Assembly (NCBI GenBank): GCA_028023455.1
Contig: JAQFVV010000274.1
Location: forward strand, 184,001-248,000
Length of the DNA: 64,000 nt
From: Epiperipatus broadwayi
Taxonomy: Eukaryota; Onychophora; Udeonychophora; Euonychophora; Peripatidae
Direction: 5' to 3'
Within the stretch, counting starts at the first letter, position 1. Each line of letters begins with the position of its first letter. The notes beneath the pieces were generated by a model. That model saw only the letters and a list, made by a program, of their open reading frames with translations, ran no database searches and had not been told where the DNA came from. The position numbers and the translations under genes were made by a program. Below are positions 24,061 to 34,070 of the stretch, in pieces.

Positions 24061-24169
24061 GTCTTTTACCTGCTTGCATTGACCAAGTGAGATCATTTTT
24101 TTTTTTTTACCGTGTCTGATCAACCATTGTAAGAATTGAATATTTTGATTGCTTATTTTATATTTTGAT

Positions 24170-24295
24170 TTATTGCTGATTTTATTACTAATTTTATCAA
24201 ATTTTATTGCTAATTTATTAAATTGTATGCCTAATTTATCACATTTTATTATTAATTTATCTAATTGTATTACTAATTACCATTTATGATTAATT
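24170..24295. repeat. 21-bp tandem repeat
   Basis: Five imperfect units of the form CTAATTTATTAAATTGTATG(C), for example CTAATTTATCACATTTTATT and TTAATTTATCTAATTGTATT. The rest of 24061-24598 is AT-rich spacer with a T/A-run junction near 24442-24458 and no gene. Confidence 0.65.
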
Positions 24296-24598
24296 AACCA
24301 AAATGTCTAACTAAGAAAAGGAAAAGTAAGCCATATTAAGTAATCGGGAATTACCGTCTTTTCCGAAAAAGAAGCGATTTCAAGTATCACACTATCTCAT
24401 AAAGGCAATTATTTGTAGTTAATAATTGAGAACAATTTGCTTTTTTTTTTAAAAAAATGTAAATAATTAGGTAAATACCATTAAAAATTATAAAGATTAT
24501 TTAGGATTTTAAACTTCTCCCTCGATTATTTAATATACAAATTAAAAAGCATATGAAACACTTGAACAGGAAGCTATAAAGATTCCAAAAATTATATG

Positions 24599-25990
24599 CT
24601 AAGCGCTTTTGAGGCCATTTGCCTCATATTCATTGCGGTAATGCGAGATGAAGAACGAAGAAATCGGGCAAGGAAACAAAGCGGTATGCAAAGCGTATGC
24701 AAATGAGCTAGATAGTCCAACGTTTGGAGATGTCAAAGCAGGTATCCCGTCTATTGATAGCGTTATTATTGCCATAATGAAGTATGCTTCTCTGATTTTC
24801 TGCTTGATATTATTTTTCTCAATGCCGACTATTTTGGGGTTGGGGGGTTTAAACACATGTCCTGTTTCCTTGGAATGTTCTAAAAATGTTGATGATTTAT
24901 CGTTATTTTTTTTGCTTTATTATAGATGTATCTATGTTGTGCTATCCTGTTGATTATGCCTGCTTTGGTTTCCCCAAAATAAATGGCCCGGCAACCGGGT
25001 TGTGGGCATGATATTCTGTAAACGACATGGGGGATCTGAGAAGGTTCGATTTTATCCTTAGAGTTATTGATTAGATGATTAGTGCATGGGGCTGTATGAA
25101 AACTAATTTTAAATTTATTGGACAAAACCTTAATTAATTGGTAGGAGATTTTAGGTATGTGTGGAAGAGTGATATATGGAATTTTAGTATCGTTTTTATT
25201 ATCTACGATTTTCTTATAAAATTGTTTAATTTTATTGTTAATAGCGTTGAGTTTGTAGCCTGCTTGTAGTAAGTCTTTGGTGTATAGATGTATATTATTC
25301 TTTCTATCCGCTTCAAACTTGCACAGTTGCATATTTCTGTATAAAAATGCTTGAAGGCCTGCAAATTTGTGAGAGCTTGGTGAATTGGAGTGTGGGTGTA
25401 TAAAGCCTCTGATTTCAAAGGGCTATTATCATTGAGTAATTTATTGTTCTCTCATCTCATGTTAGACGAAGGTCGAGGTAATTTAGACTTTGGAAAGCAT
25501 TTTCTGTTGTGGAATTGATAGTTAGATTAGTGTTTTGTGATAAATCTTGTATGATACTTTTTGTAATGTGTTGGTTGGCTAAGATGAATATATCATCTAC
25601 CTACTGCATGTATGTAGTGTGAGGGCAGTCAGCTTGATATTTGGATACGATTAGTTTTTTATAGTGATTAAGGAAGATGCTGGTTACAATTCCACTGAGT
25701 GGGAGACCCATGGGCCATCCACTTTTCATGTTGTACCAACTGTATTCAAATGTGGTATAGATGTGTTTGTCCATCCGTGTCAAAAATGTAACGATAAAAT
25801 TAATGCGTTCAGCTGAGACCATGTTGGTCAGTTCTTGTAAGATGATTTGGATGGATTGTTTTCTGTCAACTGACCCGTATAATTCTTTGACATCGAGGGT
25901 AGTCATGTAGAAGTTGTTCTTGATCATGATCTTTTTGATTTTCTCCACAAATTGAAAAGGTGAATTAATAGAATAATTTCCAAAGCCTGA
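24599..25990 (-). pseudogene. Penelope-like element: RT palm to GIY-YIG nuclease
   Basis: Reverse transcriptase: TLDVKELYGSVDRKQSIQII (first catalytic Asp, ~25.88 kb) and GWPMGLPLSGIVTSIFLNHY (~25.68 kb). The catalytic YVDD box is damaged: the Tyr codon reads TAG (~25600), leaving VDDIFILANQH. C-terminal linker TKDLLQAGYKLNAINNKIKQ (~25.25 kb), then the GIY-YIG endonuclease: HVVYRISCPQPGC, AIYFGETKAGI, NRIAQHR (24880-25080). A C-terminal H...TGH...F.P block in another frame continues to 24599. No N-terminal domain. The 3' end carries the terminal stem motif (24604-24640). It lies between two parts of a LINE and may have inserted into it. Confidence 0.8.
24604..24640 (-). other. PLE terminal motif with hammerhead-like stem
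   Basis: Minus strand: AATGAATATGAGGCAAATGG then CCTCAAAAGC. GAGGC pairs with GCCTC around a short loop. The 3' flank is AAAA instead of GAAA. Homologous to the motif at 10467-10499. Confidence 0.45.
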
Positions 25991-26031
25991 AAAGACGAAT
26001 TAGTAGAATAATTTCCAAAGCCCAAGCTGTC
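25962..26031. repeat. 35-bp direct repeat at PLE 5' boundary
   Basis: GAATTAATAGAATAATTTCC and GAATTAGTAGAATAATTTCC, each followed by AAAGCC(T/C), at 25962 and 25997. Short duplication next to the truncated 5' end of the PLE. Confidence 0.6.
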
Positions 26032-26044
26032 TATTAGTATTTGT

Positions 26045-26690
26045 ATATTAAAGATTATTTATAATACTTATTTTTGATAATATTTTACTGTAATAAAATA
26101 TTACTTATTAGTCCATTTATTATCAGATTAAATTATTACTGCGGTTCTGAAATTAAATGTCTCATTTTTGGGACTGAAAATTGGCAGGGGGGAGTCTTCT
26201 CCGATGATTTTTCCCTGCCAAAAGGTACTGCCAATACACACTTTAGTCTGAGAAAAAAATATAATGATTAGTTAATTTCTTTGTTTCAGGGTCAAATGAT
26301 TTACTTAAAAATCGTTAAAAATTATAATGATTATTTATAATATTCATTTTTGATAAACTTTATCATAGTAAATTATTAGTTATTATTTCACAACGGCCAA
26401 CATCGCGACGTTCGACATTTCTCCTTCTTTGGTATTAACTATGCTATGCCGATTATAATATTTATTTTTGATAATATGTTACTGTAATAAATTATGACTA
26501 ATTATTGCATTTCTTATTGGAGTAAATTATTACTGCTGTTTTGAAAATAAATGTGTCTCATTTTTGGACTGAAAATTTAGTCTGACAAAAAAATTCTAAT
26601 GATTAGTTTTTTTTTTTTGTTTCGGGTTCGAATGATTAGTTAAATATCCCTACAAAAAATTATAATGAGTATTTATAATATTCATCTCGA
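26045..26690. repeat. Tandem ~400-bp AT-rich repeat, first copy with an insertion
   Basis: The series TTTTTGATAATATTTTACTG, TCTCATTTTTGG(G)ACTGAAAA and TAATGATTAGTT recurs at about 26065-26275 and 26460-26630, separated by a shorter related block (26320-26400). The first copy carries 26180-26235, absent from the second, which is listed separately. Confidence 0.65.
26180..26235. repeat. 56-bp hairpin-forming insertion
   Basis: Bounded by ATTGGCAG and CTGCCAAT (inverted), and containing GGCAGGG (26183-26189) pairing with CCCTGCC (26213-26219). The homologous position in the second tandem copy (around 26575) lacks it, which shows an insertion. It is GC-rich for this window. Confidence 0.6.
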
Positions 26691-27160
26691 ACATGCACAG
26701 AATCCCATTTTACTCATTAATTGTGCTGGATTTGTCTGTGATCTGTTATAAATTTTTGTTTCTATGAATCCTAATATAGTAGGTTGGAGTTGTTGTATCC
26801 AGTGATTGATTTTTTGTATTTTTTTTCGAGTTTAATCCTTGAATGTTTATTGCTTCTATTTTAACTTTCATTGAATTTAACTTATATTGTGAAGGGAATT
26901 CTTTATTGATAATTCGTTTTTTCTGCCCATTTTATTTGTGTGTTTTTTTCTTCTGATTCTGCTTGTGTTTGGCTATATATATTATAGTGTGTGTTTTTTA
27001 ATTCGTTTTTTCTGCCCATTTTATTTGTGTGTTTTTTCTTCTGATTCTGCTTGTGTTTGGCTATGTATATTATAGTATGTTTTTTTTTAAATTTTTTGTT
27101 TCTCGTATGGTTAGTTCTATTTCCATTTCTTCATCTGGGGTTTCTTCTACTTAATTGATT
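26690..27160 (-). pseudogene. LINE ORF1 end and endonuclease start, with 89-bp duplication
   Basis: Minus strand: an acidic segment VEETPDEEMEIELTIRETKN (~27.1 kb), then an 89-bp tandem duplication (26911-26999 and 27000-27088) encoding a Lys/Gln-rich stretch, then the endonuclease N-terminus VKIEAINIQGLNSKKK with QPTILGFIETKI (~26.75-26.87 kb). The endonuclease continuation with GDLN lies at 23.6-23.95 kb. The two together would make one LINE interrupted by the 24.1-26.69 kb block; that is inference from the missing-half pattern. Confidence 0.55.
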
Positions 27161-27164
27161 TGAT

Positions 27165-27270
27165 ATGAGCACAGACTTTCACATGACCCACCACTCTCCA
27201 CTATATCTAATAACACTGATACACCTAAACACATATATGTTGAAAAGATAAATAATCACCAATATACGTA
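27165..27270 (+). repeat. Dispersed repeat shared with 59.58 kb
   Basis: GCACAGACTTTCACATGACC, then CACTCTCCA, then TTGAAAAGATAAATAATCAC match 59580-59690 in the same orientation. Ends in CACCAATATA. It lies next to a GTGCTCA fold-back arm and may be part of the same element. Confidence 0.65.
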
Positions 27271-27327
27271 TTTCATGCTAAACCAGCAATCATCAGTTGG
27301 TCCCGACTATCATCTCTAAACATATAT

Positions 27328-27456
27328 ACTATAAGTGCTCAGATATATATTAAGATAGACAATCTTCTTACTCTAATGGACAGGCTTCAATCTACTCCAC
27401 ACTCCAACTTTTCAACCGTCCATCCAATTGAAAATCTGATGGTGGAATGCTCATAT
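27328..27456. repeat. Half of a fold-back element cut by the gypsy LTR
   Basis: GTGCTCAGATATATATTAAG onward, through GGACAGGCTTCAATCTACTC and CAATTGAAAATCTGATGG, matches an arm of the fold-back at 1780-2013. Similarity ends at 27456, one base before the LTR starts. The missing half should lie beyond the other LTR, where the assembly has Ns. Confidence 0.6.
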
Positions 27457-28779
27457 TGTGACAGTCGGATTATGTATGTTGGTTTAACCTAGTTCGAATC
27501 CTAAGCGAAAGTACCTCGAGGCCACTCATACGCGAGATATTAAATCAAGAATACTATAACCTCTGCCCTATTTCGCCTATTCTCGAGGCTAATTTACGAA
27601 CCAACAACACCATCTGAGCCACACATAAATTATTTTTCAACCGGCCACAAAGCTTAGCAACAGCGGTAGAGACATGGACGGGAAATCCTAAGGAGCTAAA
27701 TAGTTAAATGTGCAAAAGTACTAAGAAATATGTGTTTTGCGTTATGCGTGCCTGGATCATTGAAAAGTAAAAATAAAGCATTTAATATAATTAAGAAACT
27801 CAAGCTTTTTATAGTTAAATCATGTTTAATTAATGACTTTAATAATATGACTAATGATATAATGGCCTCCGCTATTCCTCTAAATTAATGAAACAAAATA
27901 ATTAGACAATAAAAACGGATTAATAGGTTTGCGGTCTAAATCTTTTCCCAATTTTAATAAAATTGTCAACTCGATCTTCTCGATAAAGTACAATAAAAAA
28001 AAGGATCTTTCGCAAAGCATTTCTAATTGCTTTGCGCTAAAAACAGTGTTTAAAAATTATTTAAAACGTATATAGCTAAATCAGATATACGTGATAAGCT
28101 AATGGCGGACAAAAGAGGCGTTATCAAAGAGATCAAGTTGGCACACAAAAGAAACTGACTCGTATTTAATTAACAAACATAAATAAAACTGGAAAGAGAT
28201 TTTAAATGAACAAAAATTAACTATTAAACTCAACCGCAATGGAATATTAAATATTTACACAGGTTAGTAAGGAAGAATAGCGAAGGGAAAAAGGTTACAT
28301 ATAGATAGATGATCACACAATATATATATATTTAAGGTTAGTCTAATAAAAATGGTTACATAGCAAATACATATAAATTCACTGAAGCAATTAAAAAAAA
28401 AATGAACAAAAGGTAGCATAAGAAATAGTTCAATAGAGGAGATACGATTACCGTCCTTTTTCCTTGGTCATGTTCCCTACGGCGTTCGTGGCTTGATCCG
28501 ACCGTCGAGATGTAGTTGTCCGGACAATGAAAATATGTAGTATGGTTTCACGAAAAGTTCTCCAGACACGGCACAGAGTTCAGATGACTATTGAGTGGAT
28601 ATTAAGGCATTTTGAATGGTATTCCGGAACCTCGGCGATAGGCAAAGCTATTTATTTGCCTAGCCGAGCATATTAGAATCTATCAAACTTATATGATTTT
28701 TAGCTTGAGCAGGTTCAAACTTCTTCATGATTTGTAGACAACAGTTGTAGACTTTTGGGAATAAAATCACGAACAAAAT

Positions 28780-28945
28780 CTGACAGAGTTCTCCTAAGAG
28801 AAATCTGAATGCACCTTGCAATAGCAAAATCTGAAAGAATCACCTTCACAAGGAAAATCAGAATCAACTGAATCCTTCAAAAGGAAAAATCTGAATAATG
28901 TGAATTCTTCAAAAAGAAAAATCTGAATAATCAATCTTTTGTTCT
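28780..28945 (-). repeat. 32-36-bp subrepeats in the LTR leader
   Basis: Repeated AAAATCTGAA(A/T)-type units: AAAATCTGACAG, GAAATCTGAATG, AAAATCTGAAAG, AAAATCAGAATC, AAAATCTGAATAAT (twice). The same block is in the 5' LTR at about 38070-38230. They lie just downstream of the TATA box in the transcribed part, so they would be in the RNA leader. Confidence 0.6.
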
Positions 28946-28951
28946 CCCTTC

Positions 28952-28959
28952 TATTTATA
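28952..28959 (-). promoter_or_regulatory. TATA box in the 3' LTR
   Basis: Minus strand GGGTATAAATAGAAGGG. It is placed upstream of the subrepeats and the poly(A) signal, as expected for a pol II promoter in U3. Confidence 0.55.
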
Positions 28960-29553
28960 CCCTCTCTGTCAGCTACCTTCTATTGTTTGTATGATCTGAG
29001 ATCTTGATAAGCCTCCCCATGCTCCTTTGTTTCAAAGCAACACTTTCTAAAAATAACTTTAACTTTTTTACTCTAACTTTCTTACTTCAAAGTTTGAATT
29101 CTCTTAATTAAAAAGAAAGAAAGAGAAGGCCATCTTTAATTACACTTGAATGGCTCACTAATTAAAACTATACATTCTTTTAGAAAATGTTGGCAGGCTT
29201 ATCTCAAAATCAAATCATACTAAATATTTTAACAAAATTTTAACAACAATATATTATTATTTTTTTATAGTAGAATAAGCATTTTATTTCAGCAGAATTT
29301 TGCATTAACTCATATATATACGCTAGATGTATATATATGTTTGACTAATAGGTTAAGCAATTTTTCTTAATAGAATGAAATTTATTTAAAACAAAATATT
29401 TAAATGTAATACACATTTAATAAGCATAATTATTTTTAACTCTAATGCAAAACCCTGCTGATATTGAACTATAAACTTAATTTAGGTCTACAATATTAAT
29501 TAAGTTTATAGGAAGATGTGAAGCATGGATTGGACTTCAGATCCATTGCTTCA

Positions 29554-29798
29554 TTTCCCAATAGTTAGTGAACAAAAAAAAAATGTTAAAAAAAAATGCT
29601 GTTGCTTCAGGTCAGAGGTAAGAATTTTGTGCCAGGTGAGTTCAAGCCTACTCTTTATTTGCTGTAATATTTAACTTGTTACTGACTAACAGTTTTTCTT
29701 TCTTTTACTAAATAACTAACAGTTTATCCATAATTCACTCTCCTATATTTTAAATCAAGTCCGTGTTGTTTTTAGTCTAACATGGTATGTATCTATTT
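29554..29798 (-). other. Untranslated region between pol and the 3' LTR
   Basis: Non-coding, with two A runs (~29575-29600). It ends in the purine-rich TTGGGAAA next to the LTR on the element's own strand, a weak polypurine tract. Confidence 0.5.
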
Positions 29799-30935
29799 TT
29801 AACTTGCATATTTTCCGGGGTCCGGTGGTATGCAAGGTTTTAAGTTTCTGGCATTGTATACTCCTTTTATGCCGTTATTATCTTCCAAAAGGAACGCATT
29901 TCTCCCGCATTCCTTTTTCAATGTGTATGGCCCTTGATATATTGGGAAAAACTTTTTGAATTCTTTCCGCAATGTATTACTTGGCCTAGGGTCTCTCAGC
30001 CATACTTGCTCCCCTTGCCTGAATTGATATTGCTGGTTTCGTTTTTTATTTTTCCGGTGCAGCGCAGCCCGTTTTAATCGTTCATATGCTATCTTTTGAT
30101 CTTGTAGTTTATCTATCTTCTCCTCTTCCATCGGCATTTTGGTTTTAAATAACTGAGGACATTCTTTCCCATAATGCAGGCGAGTTGGAGTAAATCCTGT
30201 CGACTCATTCATTGTGTTGTTAATATACTGTACCACCTTTTCGGTTTTATTTACCCAGTCCCGATGGTTGGTTGGTATATATGTCCTAAAGAGTCGCCCT
30301 ATTTCTCGCATGACTCTTTCACAAGGGTTAGCCTGTGGATTTCTAATGGAAGTTAGCCTATGATGAATTCCATGTTTAGCCATCCATGTCTTCCATTCTT
30401 TGGAGGTAAATGCTGTGCCATGATCAGTTATCACTATCTGGGGTTTTCCAACTTCTGGCAACTGTTTTTCCCGAAGTGCCTTTATTGCTCCTCTAGCGTT
30501 TGCTGTCCTTACTGGGTATGCTTTCACGTACTTTGAAAACACATCATACGTGACAAATAGATATTGGAATCGTCGAAACATCGGTAATGGGCCATAATGA
30601 TCTACAGCTAGCAGCTCATTTGGTTTAGATGCGAGGATCGGTTGTGGCTCTCCTGCATACGATCGATTTGGTGCCTTGCTCCGAGCACAAATCTCACAGG
30701 TTTTCAACACACGTAGGATCTGTGAGTACATCCCTGGCCAATAAAATTGACGTTTTATTGCTTCTTCGACTTTCCGAGGACCATAATGTCCCACCGACTG
30801 ATGGATGTGGGTAATAATTTGGTGTCTCAATTTGTGAGGTATTATGACTTTCCATGGATTGTGAGGGCTTTTGGTATTAATCTGAAGGATCCCATCTGTG
30901 ATTCTGTATTGATTATAGTGCCTACTGGCTGCCAA
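29799..30935 (-). CDS. Gypsy integrase (3' part of pol)
   Basis: 378 codons. Zinc-binding HHCC domain near the start: HQSVGHYGPRKVEEAI, then CEICARSKAP. The catalytic core has Asp in LAVDHYGPLP, Asp in VITDHGTAFTS and Glu in NPCERVMREIGR, the D,D-35-E triad. A C-terminal basic DNA-binding part with WLRDPRPSNT and YQGPYTLKKE ends at 29799. The frame has no natural start: its first codon is TTG at 30935, exactly where a 20-base adapter-like segment (30935-30954) joins it to the preceding frame. It is therefore part of a continuous pol polyprotein, not a separate gene. The integrase would insert the cDNA into host DNA. Confidence 0.9.
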   Translation of the reverse strand: MAASRHYNQYRITDGILQINTKSPHNPWKVIIPHKLRHQIITHIHQSVGHYGPRKVEEAIKRQFYWPGMYSQILRVLKTCEICARSKAPNRSYAGEPQPILASKPNELLAVDHYGPLPMFRRFQYLFVTYDVFSKYVKAYPVRTANARGAIKALREKQLPEVGKPQIVITDHGTAFTSKEWKTWMAKHGIHHRLTSIRNPQANPCERVMREIGRLFRTYIPTNHRDWVNKTEKVVQYINNTMNESTGFTPTRLHYGKECPQLFKTKMPMEEEKIDKLQDQKIAYERLKRAALHRKNKKRNQQYQFRQGEQVWLRDPRPSNTLRKEFKKFFPIYQGPYTLKKECGRNAFLLEDNNGIKGVYNARNLKPCIPPDPGKYAS

Positions 30936-31470
30936 GATCGGAAGAGAGTCGTGTTAATTATTTTCTTATATTGAGCATCCTGGGACTGCCAATACGCTAA
31001 ATTCTGGAGGTGAGATTCCACTGTTTTTTCTGCTGTGGTTGTCATTATCTTCATTGCCTGGTTTCCTAAATCTGGATTCTGAGCAGCCATGGGCATAGGG
31101 TGGCGGCTTAAAATATCAGCCACAATATTCTGTGATCCAGGGCAATAAATGACACTATACCGAAACTGTTGAAGAATCAGGCTCCACCTTATCAATCTGT
31201 CATTGTTTAAAAAGCTCTTGTTCAAAAATTCCAAACATTTGTGGTCAGTTATGATTACCACTTCTGATCCCAACAAAAACTGTTTCAGTTTCTGGCACGC
31301 CCACACTATTGCTAATGTCTCCTGCTCAGTTGTTGTATAATGCTTTTCTGCCCCTCTCAACGTCCGACTAATAAAGTATAACACTTGATGCTCATTTTTA
31401 TCACCAATTTGAAACAACACAGCACCCAAGCCTTGCCTACTGCTATCTGTTTGAAGGTAAAAGGGGCGAT
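30842..31470 (-). CDS. Gypsy RNase H and linker (middle part of pol)
   Basis: RNase H domain of pol, which degrades the RNA strand during reverse transcription. The start of the domain (LQTDSSRQGLGAVLFQIG, with its first catalytic Asp) reads in this frame from about 31468, just after the frame break at 31468-31481. Then SRTLRGAEKHYTTTEQETLA (second acidic residue) and VIITDHKCLEFLN (third Asp), and SQNIVADILSRHP closes the domain. The connection to integrase (YWQSQDAQYKKI) is natural; codons below ~30954 belong to the other frame and the frame drifts until 30842. Both junctions carry adapter-like sequence. Confidence 0.85.
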
Positions 31471-34070
31471 CGGAAGAGCGGATGGTATAACATTACTGTT
31501 TCCAAGAACTTATCTTTTACTTTAGACATTTCTTGCTCATGCCTCTCTTTCCATTCCCATTTTTTACTACTCTTCTTTATTAATTCAATTAGCTGTGTGG
31601 TGTCATAAGCAAATCTAGGATAGAAGCGGTGATAGAAATTACACAATCCCAGAAATGCTCGAACCTGCTTCTGGTTGGTGGGAGTTGGAAAATTCTTTAT
31701 AGCTTCTATTTTTGCAGGATGGGGTTTGACACCTTGACTATTTACAACATGGCCCAAAAATTCAATTTCTTCCACTGCAAAAAAACTCTTTTCCATGTTG
31801 ATGGTTATATTTTCACGTATGCATTCACGAAAGAAGCTTTCCAAATGACGCAAATGCTCATCGATGTCCTTTGAGGCGATCACGATATCGTCCACGTAAC
31901 ACACCATGTGTTCCTGTATTTGAGGAGATAAAACATTCTTCAAACATCTCATGAGGCCTGCTCCACTATTAATTAAACCGAATGGAACCCTCTTGAACAC
32001 GTGAGTCTGGCCATTGTAACGAAATGCCGTATACTTTCTATCGCGTTGGTCCAACGGCATTTGCCAATAACTTGCTGTCATATCCATAGTCGAGAATACA
32101 GTCTTCCCTGCGAGCTGCACAAACGTTTCATGCATTGGTGGCGGCACATCACGTTCCGGAATGGTCACATTATTTAGGCGACGCGCATCTAAACACAAAC
32201 GCACATTTCCGTTTTTCTTCTTGATTACAATCAATGGGTTATTGTAGGGTGAAGGGGCCCGTTCAATAATATCCCATTCCAGCATCTGCTTTATTTGTTT
32301 ATCCACTTCCTCTTTGTATTGGAACGGGATAGGATATGTTTTTGTTTGGTGGTACGATTCCTCTCTAAGCCTAATTCGGTGAGTGTACCCTCTAATTTTT
32401 CCTGGTACGCCAGAAAATACCGCTGCATATCTTTGTAAAATTTGTTGCAACTGCTGACTATGCTCGTTATTCCTAATCATTGATATGCCCACTTTTTGTT
32501 TTATCATTTCCTCATCGATCGCTTGTATAACACAACTGCCAATGGGGTGATTCTCTTGAGCCACTATTGTAAATGGGACTTGTATGCCTTCTAACATACA
32601 TTTCCTCATTGGGTAATGTATGATCCCTTGATACTGCTGAAGGAAATCTGAACCTAATACTAAGTCATACAACAAACCCTCCATTACTAAGAAGGCATGA
32701 TTAAAACATTTACCGCTAATTTTCATCTCCAACCACATTTGGTATCGTTCACTATTCATTTTTCTTCCATTTGCCAGAGTTAACTGGATAGGGCGCATGG
32801 GAAACTTTAAGTATTTTGGGTTGCTTTCATATTCTGTGGCTAGTTTTTTTGATATGATAGATACTTGACTGCCAGAGTCAACTAATGCTTGTATTTCATT
32901 GTCGTTTATGGTTACTTGAATGACTGGGTTTGAATTTGTGCCTATGTCTTCGTTATCCTTTTGTTGTACAATTGCTGTATGGGATGGCCCAGCTTCTCTA
33001 TTTTTTACTCTTGACAGGTTTGTACTCTTTTGTTTGGCAATAGATTTATTTTGAAATTTTACCTCCTTTTCATTTCTGTCTTCATCAAGATATTCATATT
33101 CGATAGCCGTTAGTATACGAGTTGTACCTTCAATATCTTGCACTTGACTGCTTATTAATATTTTCCTTATCCAGAGTGGCATGTTGTGCCTAATCATCCT
33201 TACTATCTGCATTTCTGGATAATTGAATGCATTTAGCGTTTTTATTCTATTTACCTGTCTAACAAAAAACTGAGCATAAGTCTCTTGATGGTTAGCTGGG
33301 TATCTTTCATGCATGATGGAATACATTAAACCTTCCTGTCGCTCTGCACTCCAATACATAGACATCACTGCTTGCTCATATTCCCTAAATGTTACTGGTT
33401 GATCAGACAGAGTGTTCCACCAGTCTCTAGCAGATTCTTTCAAATGATGACTGGAGATCGCCACTTTTTCTTCTTCAGTCATATTCTGGAATTTGAAAAA
33501 CATCTTTAAACTATCTAGGTGGTGTCTAGGGTTTCCACCTGGTTCCCCTCTAAAACATTGTATGTGGATAAACTTTGCCACAGGAGATGTTACAGGGTTA
33601 ATTATCAATGGTATAAGTATTTGGTTGCCTTGTTGCACCTGGATAGGGTTCGACGGCTGTTGATTGTTTGTTTTTTCACTATCCTCATTAATTTGTCCAT
33701 GTTCCTCTTCACATTGCAAGTCCAAGTGGTGAATATCCATACCCAATTCATTATTAATTAATGATTTAATATGAGTATCATCTTGCTTCTGTTGGGGTTG
33801 CCATTTAAAGTGAGTATTCTCATCTGGCAATACTTTTGTTACAATAGTATGTTGGTGGAGAGCCATGTTTTCCTCCAAACGGTCCAGTCTTTGCGATGTC
33901 ATATTCATACATTCTTGGGACATGGTCATCATCATTTTGTATTCTTGTCTCATTTCTTTGATGAGAGCTCCAAAGTTATACTCTTCATTATGAGTACCTG
34001 TTGGCCTCTTGGGGATATTGAGTACTACCTCCTCACTGTCATAATCTTCGCCTCTCTTCTGTTCCTCCAT
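31443..34070 (-). CDS. Gypsy Gag, protease and reverse transcriptase
   Basis: 875 codons from ATG at 34070 (MEEQKRGEDYDS). Residues ~40-75: a coiled-coil-like segment. Residues ~165-330: capsid-type Gag (FRGEPGGNPRHHLDSLKMFF, SARDWWNTL). No CCHC zinc knuckle is visible between Gag and protease. Protease near residue 397 (ALVDSGSQVSII). Reverse transcriptase from ~560: VRLCLDARRLNNVTIPE, FSTMDMTASYWQMPL, KRVPFGLINSGAG (usual 'PFGL.NAP' region), catalytic CYVDDIVIAS near 726, FLGHVVNSQGV, and the tether NFYHRFYPRFA. Gag and Pol are one frame, without a programmed shift. The reading ends artificially at 31443 after the adapter-like 31468-31481. Confidence 0.93.
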   Translation of the reverse strand: MEEQKRGEDYDSEEVVLNIPKRPTGTHNEEYNFGALIKEMRQEYKMMMTMSQECMNMTSQRLDRLEENMALHQHTIVTKVLPDENTHFKWQPQQKQDDTHIKSLINNELGMDIHHLDLQCEEEHGQINEDSEKTNNQQPSNPIQVQQGNQILIPLIINPVTSPVAKFIHIQCFRGEPGGNPRHHLDSLKMFFKFQNMTEEEKVAISSHHLKESARDWWNTLSDQPVTFREYEQAVMSMYWSAERQEGLMYSIMHERYPANHQETYAQFFVRQVNRIKTLNAFNYPEMQIVRMIRHNMPLWIRKILISSQVQDIEGTTRILTAIEYEYLDEDRNEKEVKFQNKSIAKQKSTNLSRVKNREAGPSHTAIVQQKDNEDIGTNSNPVIQVTINDNEIQALVDSGSQVSIISKKLATEYESNPKYLKFPMRPIQLTLANGRKMNSERYQMWLEMKISGKCFNHAFLVMEGLLYDLVLGSDFLQQYQGIIHYPMRKCMLEGIQVPFTIVAQENHPIGSCVIQAIDEEMIKQKVGISMIRNNEHSQQLQQILQRYAAVFSGVPGKIRGYTHRIRLREESYHQTKTYPIPFQYKEEVDKQIKQMLEWDIIERAPSPYNNPLIVIKKKNGNVRLCLDARRLNNVTIPERDVPPPMHETFVQLAGKTVFSTMDMTASYWQMPLDQRDRKYTAFRYNGQTHVFKRVPFGLINSGAGLMRCLKNVLSPQIQEHMVCYVDDIVIASKDIDEHLRHLESFFRECIRENITINMEKSFFAVEEIEFLGHVVNSQGVKPHPAKIEAIKNFPTPTNQKQVRAFLGLCNFYHRFYPRFAYDTTQLIELIKKSSKKWEWKERHEQEMSKVKDKFLETVMLYHPLFRSPLLPSNR

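Larger units (their letters stand above)
27457..29553 (-). repeat. 3' LTR of the gypsy element
   Basis: 2,097 bp. A TATAAATA box on the minus strand (28952-28959) and a downstream AATAAA in a GGCAAA...TTTGCC hairpin (~28645-28660) mark U3, R and U5. A purine run (TTGGGAAA) just inside the element at 29554-29561 is the likely polypurine tract. Between the TATA box and the poly(A) signal lie about six 32-36-bp units of the type AAAAATCTGAATAAT. The outer 165 bp (27457-27620) differ strongly from the other LTR while the rest is nearly identical. Confidence 0.93.
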
